Of a DNA stretch of 64,000 bases, positions 9,507 through 17,955 are shown in pieces. Origin of the DNA: Pseudidiomarina aestuarii (GTDB taxonomy: Bacteria; Pseudomonadota; Gammaproteobacteria; Enterobacterales; Alteromonadaceae). The translations under genes and the position numbers were made by a program. The first letter of the stretch is position 1, and each line of letters opens with the position of its first letter. The notes under the pieces are model-generated. The model worked only from the letters and a program-made list of their open reading frames with translations. It did not search any database and was not told the origin of the DNA. The stretch covers positions 62,001 through 126,000 of the forward strand of contig NZ_PIPR01000003.1 of assembly GCF_003987355.1 (NCBI RefSeq), in the 5' to 3' direction.

Positions 9507-10994
9507 ATGAAATTTATTATCCGCCTCCACGCTGAGATCACCATCAAAAGTAAGGGCGTTCGTAAGCGTTACGGTAAAGTTTTAGTCAATAATTTGAAAA
9601 GCATCTTGCGTCAGCAAGAACTGCCCGTCACAGTAAAGTGGTGTTGGGATCGCATTGAAATTACGGCCACTGATTCGGTGCTCCCTGATCAGTATGCGAG
9701 TGTCGAGAAGCAACTGATTCAGGTATTACACGACGTTCCCGGTATTGCTTGGTTTAGTCAGTCATTCGAGCAGCCGCTCGAGTCCCTCGAGGCCATTGCT
9801 GACTTAACCGTTGCAACCTGGGGGCACAGCATCGCCAACCGGTCGTTTGCCGTGCGCGTGAATCGCAAAGGCGAACACGACTTTAGCTCCCAAGATGTAG
9901 CGAAACAGGTAGGTTCTCGCTTGTTGGCGGCGACGCCGAGTGCGCGAGTGAACTTGAAACAGCCGGAGGTCGATGTTCGGCTTGAAATTGACGGTGAGAC
10001 AGTACGCGTATTTGGCGACAAGTTAGCTGGACTGGGCGGGTTCCCCATTCCAACCCAGGAGACGGTTGTTAGCTTGTTATCGGGTGGCTTTGATTCCAGC
10101 GTCGCAAGCTTTCAACTGCTACGACGTGGTGCCCGTACTCATTTTTGCTTTTTCAACTTGGGTGGTGCACAACATGAAACTGGAGTGCGCCAAACTGCGC
10201 ATTATCTGTGGCAACGCTATGCCGCATCGCATCCGCTTAAGTTTGTAAGTATCGACTTTGCGCCGATTGTCGAAGAAATTTTAGAGCATGTTGAGACGGG
10301 GCTGATGGGCGTGGTGTTGAAACGCCAAATGCTCCGAGCAGCGGAGATCGTTGCGGATCGGTTAAACGTATCCGCATTGGTGACCGGTGAGGCTCTGGGA
10401 CAAGTATCGAGTCAAACCTTGAGTAACTTGAGCGTGATTGACGAGGCCACGACTAAGTTAGTCTTGCGTCCGCTCATTACTATGGACAAACAAGAGATTA
10501 TTAACATTGCGCAACAAATTGGTACCGCGGATTTAGCCAGAAGTATGCCAGAATATTGTGGTGTCATATCCGTGAAGCCAAATGTGAAAGCCGCGAAGCA
10601 GGCGGTGTTGGAAGCGGAATCCACACTGGATACCAGCTTAATTGAGCGTCAAGTATTGGCTGCCAATGTGGTTGAAGTAAGCTCACTCGGTGAGCAATTA
10701 GCGAGTCAAGTAAGTGCGGTGGAGACGGTCGATTTAGTGCCCCAAAACGCTGAAGTTATTGATATTCGCAGTGCCGACCAACAAGAAGCGAAGCCATTAG
10801 ACGAGCAACAGGTAGGCGCTCCGGTACAACATATACCGTTTTTTAAATTGGCGCGGCGCTTTGCTGAATTAGATAGTCAAAAAACCTATCTGCTGTATTG
10901 TGAGCAAGGTGTGATGAGTCAGTTACAAGCTTTATACTTGCAAGAGCAAGGTTACTCAAACGTTGCGGTCTTGAAGGTTCAGCTTCATTCATAG
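9507..10994 (+). CDS. thiI: tRNA 4-thiouridine synthase / thiamine sulfur carrier protein ThiI
   Basis: Uses ATP to activate U8 of tRNA and transfers sulfur from IscS, giving 4-thiouridine; also supplies sulfur for the thiamine thiazole. The 495-residue protein has an N-terminal ferredoxin-like and THUMP region (1-170), the PP-loop SGGFDSSVASF (about residue 190), and a C-terminal rhodanese domain whose persulfide Cys465 sits in YCEQGVMS. This rhodanese extension is the gammaproteobacterial form. I chose ATG 9507, which gives MKFIIRLHAEITIKSKGVR as in the family, rather than an upstream in-frame start at 9462. Confidence 0.96.
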   Translation: MKFIIRLHAEITIKSKGVRKRYGKVLVNNLKSILRQQELPVTVKWCWDRIEITATDSVLPDQYASVEKQLIQVLHDVPGIAWFSQSFEQPLESLEAIADLTVATWGHSIANRSFAVRVNRKGEHDFSSQDVAKQVGSRLLAATPSARVNLKQPEVDVRLEIDGETVRVFGDKLAGLGGFPIPTQETVVSLLSGGFDSSVASFQLLRRGARTHFCFFNLGGAQHETGVRQTAHYLWQRYAASHPLKFVSIDFAPIVEEILEHVETGLMGVVLKRQMLRAAEIVADRLNVSALVTGEALGQVSSQTLSNLSVIDEATTKLVLRPLITMDKQEIINIAQQIGTADLARSMPEYCGVISVKPNVKAAKQAVLEAESTLDTSLIERQVLAANVVEVSSLGEQLASQVSAVETVDLVPQNAEVIDIRSADQQEAKPLDEQQVGAPVQHIPFFKLARRFAELDSQKTYLLYCEQGVMSQLQALYLQEQGYSNVAVLKVQLHS

Positions 10995-11023
10995 AGAGTG
11001 CAGTGCGCTGCAAGGAAGGTGTC

Positions 11024-11395
11024 ATGTCAAAGCGATGGTTCGCTCGGTTATTGTTTGTTTTAGTGTTGATCGGGTTGTCGGTTGCTTTTTTGGCGCAAAT
11101 CCAAGCAAACGCAGTACCACGTTTTGAACATTTGGATAAAGTGGTGCACTTCGTTGCATTCTTTATTTTGGCATGGACCTTTCATCGCGCATTCCCCATT
11201 CCGTGGTGGCTTGCCGTTTTGATTCTGACTGGCTATGGTCTAGCGATTGAGTATATCCAAGGATTGATGCCGTATCGGTCATCGAGCGGTTGGGACTTAG
11301 TGGCCGATGCCGCCGGTGCTGCGACCTACTATAAATGGGCGCTGTGGCGTCATCACCGAAATAAAGCTAAGCGCAAAAGCGAAGCAACGGATTAA
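11024..11395 (+). CDS. VanZ-like family membrane protein
   Basis: Small membrane protein of about 123 residues with three or four hydrophobic segments. The VanZ-like signatures are DKVVHFVAFFILAWTFHRAF, AIEYIQGLMPYRSSSGWDLVADAAGA. Members are of unknown function; VanZ gives low-level teicoplanin resistance in Gram-positives, but that role should not be assumed here. ATG 11024 is chosen because AAGGAAGG lies 7 bases upstream. The stop codon overlaps that of convergent srmB by 3 to 4 bases. Confidence 0.8.
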   Translation: MSKRWFARLLFVLVLIGLSVAFLAQIQANAVPRFEHLDKVVHFVAFFILAWTFHRAFPIPWWLAVLILTGYGLAIEYIQGLMPYRSSSGWDLVADAAGAATYYKWALWRHHRNKAKRKSEATD

Positions 11396-12600
11396 CGTTT
11401 CTTCGCTTTTGCTTTGGACTTTTTCGCTTTTTTCTTCTTTGCTGCACCGGGGAATTTATATTGTGGTTTCAACTCGGCAATGACGCGGCGGTCGATCTTG
11501 GCTTTCTGATAACGCTCAATTCGACTCAGTAATTGTGCGTCATGCGCCTCCACAATATTAATTGCCGTTCCGGTTTTACCTGCACGGGCTGTGCGCCCAA
11601 TACGGTGGAGATACACATCTGCCTGTTTCGGTAAATCGAAGTTAATCACGACCTCAATATCATCAATATCCAGACCACGTGCCGCGACATCCGTAGCAAT
11701 CATGGTGCTGTTATCAAATTTTTCCATGCGCGCGATGATTTTTTGCCGTTCATCTTGTGGCATATCACCCCGTAAGGTGAGGTTGAGAATTCCTGCGCTT
11801 TGCAGTTGTCCTGCTAACGTATCAACGCGCTCGCGGGTGCGTACGAAAATAACACGACGGCCCGGGAAATCTTGCAAAATACGAATCAGCAATTGCAATT
11901 TATGCTCGTAGGTATCGGCTTGATACCAGCGCTGCAATATTTTGCCTTTTTCACGCTTAGACGGTTCAATCGTTAAAGTCACCGGCTCTTTTTGCAGTTC
12001 TGCAGAGAAGGAGCGCACGCCGGGTGAATCTAAGGTGGCAGAAAACAGCAGCGTTTGCTTAAGTCCACGCGCTTCATTGACTAGCTGTTTCACCGCGGTG
12101 GCAAAGCCCATATCAAGCATGCGGTCGGCTTCGTCAATAATCAGACATTCAACCATTTCAAGGTTGCAACGGTCGGCGCTGATTAAATCGAGTAAGCGAC
12201 CGGGCGTTGATACCAAAATGTCGTGGCTCGCTTCCAGGGTTTCATGTTGACTGCCGTAATTGACGCCACCGGTCACGAGTATTGATTTCAGCTCAGTGGT
12301 TTCGGCAAACGCATCTGCTTGTTCCCAAATTTGTTGAGCGAGTTCACGAGTCGGCGCCAAAATGAGCACACGGGCGGGGCCCGGCTGACGGCGTGGATAG
12401 TCGAGCAGGTGTTGCAGTGCCGGGAGTAAGAACGCCAGAGTTTTACCGGTGCCTGTTGGTGAGTTCACGAGTAAATCATGACCCGCCAAAGCTTCAGGAA
12501 TGACCGCCTGTTGAACCTTTGCAGGTTTATTGATTTCAGCGCCAAGTAAAACGTCAATCAACGCTTCATCTAATTCAAGATCATCCCAGTCGGGTGTCAT
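11392..12600 (-). CDS. srmB: DEAD-box ATP-dependent RNA helicase SrmB
   Basis: RNA helicase that assists early assembly of the 50S ribosomal subunit. The ~402-residue protein has the Q-motif region (EINKPAKVQQAVIP), motif I SPTGTGKT, motif Ia PTRELAQQ, motif II DEAD in IDEADRMLDMGF, motif III SAT, and the helicase C domain with TDVAARGLDID and HRIGRTARAGKTG. A Lys/Ala-rich basic tail (KKKKAKKSKAKAKK) follows. Start ATG 12600 has AGGAA upstream; an in-frame extension to 12963 would run antisense through trmN6 and is rejected. Divergent from trmN6 as in E. coli (srmB/yfiC), which supports the SrmB name over other DEAD-box members. Confidence 0.93.
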   Translation of the reverse strand: MTPDWDDLELDEALIDVLLGAEINKPAKVQQAVIPEALAGHDLLVNSPTGTGKTLAFLLPALQHLLDYPRRQPGPARVLILAPTRELAQQIWEQADAFAETTELKSILVTGGVNYGSQHETLEASHDILVSTPGRLLDLISADRCNLEMVECLIIDEADRMLDMGFATAVKQLVNEARGLKQTLLFSATLDSPGVRSFSAELQKEPVTLTIEPSKREKGKILQRWYQADTYEHKLQLLIRILQDFPGRRVIFVRTRERVDTLAGQLQSAGILNLTLRGDMPQDERQKIIARMEKFDNSTMIATDVAARGLDIDDIEVVINFDLPKQADVYLHRIGRTARAGKTGTAINIVEAHDAQLLSRIERYQKAKIDRRVIAELKPQYKFPGAAKKKKAKKSKAKAKKR

Positions 12601-12657
12601 CACATTTTCCTGTAAACTAGTGCGCACAATCACGATGACCGAGCGCAATGATTCATT

Positions 12658-13380
12658 ATGAGCTTTCAATGTCGGCAATTTTACCTGAAAGATGATCGCT
12701 GTGCGATGAAAGTTAGCACGGACAGTCTGCTTTTGGGCTCCTGGGTAGCCGTAGCGCCAACCGATAGCTGTATTCTGGATGTTGGCACAGGCTGTGGCAT
12801 CTTGGCTTTGATGATGGCACAGCGGACCTCGGCGCAGGCAAAAATCCAAGCAATCGAGATCGAGGCAGGGGCGGCTGAGCAAGCTCAAGAAAATATCGAC
12901 GCCAGTCCGTGGCCCGCTAAAATTCAATGCGCGCAAGCCGATTGCTTCGTTTGGCAACCGCAAACACCAATGGACTTAATCGTCAGTAATCCACCGTATT
13001 TTAACGAGCAATTAGCCAGTCAACAGGAGCAACGCCGAATCGCGCGACAAGGCTCGCAACCCTTAAGCGCATGGTTGGCGCGCATGGCCACATGGCTGAG
13101 TCCGCAAGGACGGATTGCATGGGTACTGCCGCTCAACATGGAAACTCGGCTCGAGGTGCCTGCCGAACTGTCATTGCTGCGCCGGTGCGAGGTCACAACG
13201 GTCGTTGGGAAGCCGGCAAAATTGGTGTTGTTGGAATGGACAAAGGCATCGGTAGAGTGCGTCAACGAGTCGTTGTCGATTCGGACCGCAGGCGGTGATT
13301 ACACGAGAGAGTTTCGGCAACTCACCAACGCCTTTTATCTCGCTGGTGAGCACCAAAATTCCTCCTCAAGCTTATTCTAA
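12658..13380 (+). CDS. trmN6: tRNA1(Val) (adenine37-N6)-methyltransferase TrmN6
   Basis: Methylates N6 of A37 in tRNA-Val using S-adenosylmethionine. The 240-residue Rossmann-fold enzyme begins FQCRQFYLKDDRCAMKVSTDS, typical of the family, then has the SAM loop ILDVGTGCGILALMMA (about residues 40-55), the acidic IEIEAGA strand and the N6-adenine motif NPPYF (about residue 111). No clear Shine-Dalgarno precedes the ATG. Divergent from srmB, with a 57-base gap that must carry both promoters. Its last 9 bases overlap the convergent M49-like gene. Confidence 0.92.
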   Translation: MSFQCRQFYLKDDRCAMKVSTDSLLLGSWVAVAPTDSCILDVGTGCGILALMMAQRTSAQAKIQAIEIEAGAAEQAQENIDASPWPAKIQCAQADCFVWQPQTPMDLIVSNPPYFNEQLASQQEQRRIARQGSQPLSAWLARMATWLSPQGRIAWVLPLNMETRLEVPAELSLLRRCEVTTVVGKPAKLVLLEWTKASVECVNESLSIRTAGGDYTREFRQLTNAFYLAGEHQNSSSSLF

Positions 13381-15066
13381 GCCGAGAACTTTCTTACCTT
13401 GCGTGAACGTAATATCCACTGGAATTGAAGCCGCTGAAAGTCGATCTAAATCAGCTTGCAGCTGCGGATTGACATTGCCCAGCGTATCAAACAATTCACT
13501 GACGCCTGCGTAATTACCGTCACCCTGAAGGGTCAAAATATCAGCGGAAAGATCGTTCATTGCTGTGCGCATGGCGTCCATATTGACAGCATATTGCCCT
13601 TGGTCATTGCGCGTAAAGGCTCCTGCTTCGGCAAAGTAATTGAATCGCACCATATTCGCGCGACCATGCGCGCTCGAGGCGCCAAAGCGCACCGAGCGGA
13701 AAATGCCCGCTAAGAAAGTGGTGTAATAGTCTTCCAATTGTCCTTCATCCAGAACCCCTTGCTCAAGGAGCTGGGTGACCATGTACAGGCCGAGGATATC
13801 AGCCTTACCTTCTTCCAAAGGTGAAGCAAACTCTTTCAGTGCTTCGCGAACAGTCCCTTCGCTACCCACCAAGTTCTTGATGCCTAAGCCGTGCGCAACT
13901 TCATGAAACATCGTGTTCGCAAAGAAAGCGTCAAATGTGATGTGCTGGCGCTGCTCAGGGACGATTAACTCATTCGCAATCGGCACCAAAATTTCATCGA
14001 ATTTAGCGCGCATGGCATTCTTCAATTGCGAGCGGCGCGTGCCTTTTGCGAGTTGCACTTCCTCGTCATTCGGCAGGTTGACCGCAATCGTTTTGCTACC
14101 GGCATTGGAGTGGCCTGCGTAATAAACCACATCATAAGCGTTTAGTTGAGCGCCCGATCCGGGCACCTCTGCTTTATAGGCTTCGTCAACTGGCAAGCCT
14201 TGTTGCAGCGCCGGCAGATATTCTGCGTATTTGGCTAAGCGCTCACTCCAGGCCATGTCTTTGATCAGCACGTACGATTCAAATCCTGCACGATAGCCAT
14301 ATAACTGATCTTCATAGGTCTCAATTGGACCAATAATCACATCAATCGGGTTATCAATTAAATCCATCCACGCATAATCAGAAGCTTGATATTCATTACT
14401 GAGCAACGCATCTGCGCGCATCCGTAAGTAGTCTGCAAAACCTTTATGATCGGCGTAGTTGGCAGCTTCTCTGAGTAAGTCAGCAGCGCGCTGCAGTTCA
14501 GGCGCAAAAGCTTCGTTGTATGGAATACTATAAAGCTCGCCTTCATCATTGCGGCGCACCAGGGTATATAAATCAACTTTGCCAGCAAAGTCTGCAGCTT
14601 CGAACTCCGCTTTGGACATATCGGTAGGGTAATAATTAGCACCAGCCGGCTTCGGCTCAACGTTGGTTAAAAACGGCGTATTGCTATTGAGTCGATCCCA
14701 CGGGCCATAGTTGATGATGGCAAATTTACGCACCTTAGGATCCGCCAGTTGCCCCAGCAACTGCATGCGATCACCCGGGTACGCTTGGCGCCAGAACAAT
14801 TGGTCCATAATTTCAGAGGCATCTATTAATAAGCCAATCATGGTTCGCTGATTGTCGCTTAAATGGCTCAGGTCAGCCGTCAAATCGACATTGGTATAAA
14901 TATCCAGACGGTCTGCAGCTTCAGGTAACAGCTGATAAGTCGTGTTCTCAGCTGTGACTGATTCAGTCGCGTTTGATTGTGGCTGTGACTCTTGGCTACA
15001 GGCACTGACCGTCAAAGCGGAGAGTACCGCGAGAGCGAGTAGATTCTTGGTATTTTTTAATTTCAT
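13372..15066 (-). CDS. M49-like (dipeptidyl-peptidase III-like) zinc metallopeptidase, lipoprotein
   Basis: A 564-residue protein with a lipoprotein signal (hydrophobic core, then TVSAC with Cys23 as lipidation site), followed by a Ser/Gln/Thr linker and the catalytic region. The zinc ligands appear as HEVAH (388-392) plus the downstream EEGKAD block (418-423), which corresponds to the EECRAE motif of dipeptidyl-peptidase III. Classical M49 enzymes have HEXXGH; this one has HEXXH. Probably anchored to a membrane and acting on peptides in the periplasm. No conserved operon is known to me. It follows rdgC on the same strand after 36 bases. Confidence 0.75.
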   Translation of the reverse strand: MKLKNTKNLLALAVLSALTVSACSQESQPQSNATESVTAENTTYQLLPEAADRLDIYTNVDLTADLSHLSDNQRTMIGLLIDASEIMDQLFWRQAYPGDRMQLLGQLADPKVRKFAIINYGPWDRLNSNTPFLTNVEPKPAGANYYPTDMSKAEFEAADFAGKVDLYTLVRRNDEGELYSIPYNEAFAPELQRAADLLREAANYADHKGFADYLRMRADALLSNEYQASDYAWMDLIDNPIDVIIGPIETYEDQLYGYRAGFESYVLIKDMAWSERLAKYAEYLPALQQGLPVDEAYKAEVPGSGAQLNAYDVVYYAGHSNAGSKTIAVNLPNDEEVQLAKGTRRSQLKNAMRAKFDEILVPIANELIVPEQRQHITFDAFFANTMFHEVAHGLGIKNLVGSEGTVREALKEFASPLEEGKADILGLYMVTQLLEQGVLDEGQLEDYYTTFLAGIFRSVRFGASSAHGRANMVRFNYFAEAGAFTRNDQGQYAVNMDAMRTAMNDLSADILTLQGDGNYAGVSELFDTLGNVNPQLQADLDRLSAASIPVDITFTQGKKVLGLE

Positions 15067-15086
15067 GACTGGCTCATTCCGTAGAT

Positions 15087-15104
15087 GAAAAAAGGAGTGT
15101 CCTT
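15087..15104 (-). terminator. Weak hairpin with T-run after rdgC
   Basis: On the minus strand AAGGA-CAC-TCCTT is followed by a run of Ts, overlapping the rdgC stop codon. The 5-base stem is short, so this may only attenuate transcription into the peptidase gene. Confidence 0.35.
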
Positions 15105-16011
15105 ACTCTAGACCCTCTTGCGACTGAAATAAACTCACCAGCGCAGGAAATAATTCATGGAGTTCACCGGACAGCAGAGCAAAATCAGAATCGATTTTTT
15201 CAGCACTCGAAATATTCGAAATCTTTTCTTGTTCGTCTGTCAGACGGTCGGTCGGCTTTAGTCGTTTAATCGAACAGTCAGCTTCCATGACGAAGCTCAG
15301 GCGGTCGGCCCAGATGAGGCCAAGTTTGGTGACTTGCTTGCCATGTTCGAGGTGATTCTTGATTTCGGTGCTGGTGAGATCAATTTGTCGCGCCCGCACC
15401 ACTCCACCTTCGTCAATCGTATCGCGGAGCTCCAGTTCGTCGCCAAACTCGAAATCGCCCGGAATGTGAGAGTCCCGCAGCCACTGGGTAAAGAATAGTT
15501 CTGCGGCATCACTGCTAAGCCACGGTTTTACTGGTAGGGAGCCAAGCGAACCGCGTAACAAGGCTAAGAAATTTTCTGCTTTAGCGGCGGTACTCGCGTC
15601 CACAATGACCACCCGATGTTGCATGTTAATCATACCCCAGGTACTCGAAAACTTCGTAAATGCTTGCGGCATCAACCGATGAATGATGTCCTCTTTCATG
15701 GTCTGCTTTTCTTTGGCGCCCACTTTGCGAGCTTGCTCCGCTTCGATGATCTGCAATTGCTGCTCCAGTTCACCGTTGATAACGGCAGCAGGTAACACGC
15801 GCTCTTCTTTGCGCGCACAGAACAGCGAATGATCACCAATGCGTAGTACTAATTGCTCACTGCTTGCACCAAATGGCGATGACCAGCCAAAACTAGCGAG
15901 TTCTTGACGACCGCAGGGCTGGAATTGTTCAGCTTCCAGCGCAGTATCGAGGCTTTCTGGCAAGACGAAATCGTCTGCAAGGGTGTAGATACGCAGATTA
16001 CGAAACCACAT
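15103..16011 (-). CDS. rdgC: Recombination-associated protein RdgC
   Basis: Ring-shaped DNA-binding protein that coats double-stranded DNA and limits RecA activity; it associates with the nucleoid. The 302-residue protein has the expected start MWFRNLRIYTLADDF, the GRQELASFGWSSPFG segment, RKVGAKEKQTMKEDIIHRLMP-like helix region and the C-terminal dimer gate near LEHGKQVTKLGLIW. Preceded after 21 bases by the sensor kinase gene on the same strand, with which it could be cotranscribed. Confidence 0.96.
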   Translation of the reverse strand: MWFRNLRIYTLADDFVLPESLDTALEAEQFQPCGRQELASFGWSSPFGASSEQLVLRIGDHSLFCARKEERVLPAAVINGELEQQLQIIEAEQARKVGAKEKQTMKEDIIHRLMPQAFTKFSSTWGMINMQHRVVIVDASTAAKAENFLALLRGSLGSLPVKPWLSSDAAELFFTQWLRDSHIPGDFEFGDELELRDTIDEGGVVRARQIDLTSTEIKNHLEHGKQVTKLGLIWADRLSFVMEADCSIKRLKPTDRLTDEQEKISNISSAEKIDSDFALLSGELHELFPALVSLFQSQEGLE

Positions 16012-16032
16012 AAAAGTCCTTATTTATCTTCG

Positions 16033-17775
16033 TTAATTTGTTGAGTCGATGAATTGCATGGGCATTTCGAACGTGTATTTGAGTCCTTTGCCCGGTGCCG
16101 CGTCAGCATGAATGACGCCGTTGAGTGTTTGGGTTACTAAGTTGCGCACAATGTGAGTGCCTAATCCCGTACCACCTTGTTGGCGTCGAGTGGTAAAGAA
16201 CGGGTCAAAAATTTTATCGAGTTGCTCTTGGGTCAAGCCTTTGCCGTTATCTGAGTAATCAAAGTGCAGCTTATCGCCATCACGGCGCGCTTGAATGGTG
16301 ATTTCGCCGTGTGATTGATTCTCAAAACCATGAATCAGAGAGTTTTGAATTAAATTAGTAAAAATCTGTGCAATAGCGCCCGCAGGACAACGAATAGTAA
16401 TTGCGGAATCAATATCCAACTGGATGGCATGCTTGGAGTTTTTAAAATGAGGCTGGAGTGCTTGAATGACGTCCTGAAGATATTTCTTCAGATTAATTTC
16501 ACGCACCGCTTCAGAGGTTTGATCGACGGCAACTTGTTTAAAACTGCCAATCAAATCAGATGCCCGAGTCAGGTTATTCTCAAGCAGCGTTAAGCCCTCA
16601 TCACTCTCCTCAAGAAAAGCAGCGAGCTGCACTTGCGTTAGGTTCTTATCTTTCAAGGATTGTTGGAGCTGGTTAATGCGGTCACGAATAAAAGTTGCTG
16701 CAGTAATACTGACACCTATGGGTGTATTCACATCATGCGTGATACCCGCAACCAAACCACCGAGAGAAGCCATCTTCTCCGATTCAATCAACTGCGTTTG
16801 CGCACGTTCCAGTGCCGATAATGAGTTTTGTAGGCGGGTATTGGTTTCACGCAAGTCGCGCTCAATTTCTTGGCGTTGACGAATTTCGCGTTCGAGCTTT
16901 TCTTGTCGTGCTTCAAGCTCTGATTTGCGTCGCTCCAAATCCACCAATACTCCACTCAAACTCGATGTTTTGCGCGCAACTTCCTGCTCAAGTATGGCGT
17001 TCTGATCATCTAACTGTCGATTGACCTGCTCGAACTGCTGTTGTGTTCGGGTCAGGTCGGCTTGATAGTCAGCCAAATTATCAAGCAACTGATTATAGGC
17101 TTGCTCAATCATCGTAAACTCACGATTCCGTTGATTCTTCAAATGAATCTTTGAGCGCGGTAAATCTTCGAGGCGAAACTGACGAATTTGGTTGGTTAAA
17201 TCGAGCATCGGCCGGTTCAGCATACGGTTAAACGCCAGGCTAAACAGTAAAATCAGAAAAGTACTCTTCACCAGCGCGCTACCGAAAATGAAATAGAGCG
17301 TCACTTTGATTCGGTCAATCGCAATATCCCTCGTTGAGAAGAGTGTTACATCGCCTACTTGCGTCGAGTTGCCCGAGAATTCGAACACCAAGGTCGAGAA
17401 GTAACCAAATAGTCCTTCTCGCTCGGGAAGCGTATAACTTTCCATCGGTTCTTGCGGCAGGATGCTCAAAGGCGCCGTACGGCCAAGATTTGCCAACACA
17501 GCACCCGTATCATCACGAATCACCACACCGGATATAGCAGGAATACTTATGAGTCCCTGCGCAATAGCATCAATTTGTGGGTAATTGTATTCCCATAACG
17601 AGCGCCCCAGAGAGTTACTGAAGGTCGCCTGCTGGTTACGTAATTCTTCAACCAATAAATCTTGCGTATCGTAATATTCGCCAACCACTTGGACACCGGT
17701 CACCAGCACTGTCAACACGAAGTAAACAGAGAGAACGCTGGTCAGTAGTGATTTGGAAATACTGGTGGTGGTCAT
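16033..17775 (-). CDS. Orphan membrane sensor histidine kinase
   Basis: About 580 residues. One membrane segment near residues 9-30, a periplasmic sensor region (about 31-165), a second membrane segment (about 168-190), a HAMP-like region and a long coiled coil (about 240-340). The dimerisation box has the phospho-acceptor His in VAGITHDVNTPIG, an unusual HDVNTP instead of HELRTP. The ATPase domain has N-box FTNLIQNSLIHGFE, G1 DNGKGL, F-box PFFTTRRQQGGTGLG. ATG 17775 gives a normal signal-anchor; 22 more in-frame residues upstream look unlikely. No response regulator lies beside it, so its partner and signal are unknown. It is divergent from the phosphate-starvation lipoprotein gene. Confidence 0.85.
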   Translation of the reverse strand: MTTTSISKSLLTSVLSVYFVLTVLVTGVQVVGEYYDTQDLLVEELRNQQATFSNSLGRSLWEYNYPQIDAIAQGLISIPAISGVVIRDDTGAVLANLGRTAPLSILPQEPMESYTLPEREGLFGYFSTLVFEFSGNSTQVGDVTLFSTRDIAIDRIKVTLYFIFGSALVKSTFLILLFSLAFNRMLNRPMLDLTNQIRQFRLEDLPRSKIHLKNQRNREFTMIEQAYNQLLDNLADYQADLTRTQQQFEQVNRQLDDQNAILEQEVARKTSSLSGVLVDLERRKSELEARQEKLEREIRQRQEIERDLRETNTRLQNSLSALERAQTQLIESEKMASLGGLVAGITHDVNTPIGVSITAATFIRDRINQLQQSLKDKNLTQVQLAAFLEESDEGLTLLENNLTRASDLIGSFKQVAVDQTSEAVREINLKKYLQDVIQALQPHFKNSKHAIQLDIDSAITIRCPAGAIAQIFTNLIQNSLIHGFENQSHGEITIQARRDGDKLHFDYSDNGKGLTQEQLDKIFDPFFTTRRQQGGTGLGTHIVRNLVTQTLNGVIHADAAPGKGLKYTFEMPMQFIDSTN

Positions 17776-17850
17776 GAATATCTCGCAATAGGCTTGCGCA
17801 AAAGGTACTGGATTCAGCTCGAATCCGCAATAACAACTCATTGTTTCGAG

Positions 17851-17906
17851 TTGTCACAAAGCATTCATATCGGTGTCACCCCGCTGTCACATTACCCACT
17901 TAAAGT
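17851..17906 (+). promoter_or_regulatory. Pho box array and promoter for the lipoprotein-receptor pair
   Basis: Half-sites TTGTCAC (17851), CATTCAT (17862), GTGTCAC (17873) and CTGTCAC (17884) follow each other every 11 bases. The hexamer TAAAGT (17901-17906) starts exactly 10 bases after the last one, the geometry of a PhoB-activated promoter in which the boxes replace the -35. It is 50 bases before the lipoprotein ATG. Confidence 0.8.
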
Positions 17907-17955
17907 TCACCGCGTAACTTTTGACATACGTCTTACTTTCTCAACGGAGACCGAT

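Noticed and set aside
12601-12963. N-terminal extension of SrmB
   Set aside because: It would run antisense through trmN6; ATG 12600 has a ribosome site and the right family start.
17794-17955. 54-residue extension of the beta-helix lipoprotein
   Set aside because: It covers the Pho box and promoter and hides the lipoprotein signal; ATG 17956 has a ribosome site.
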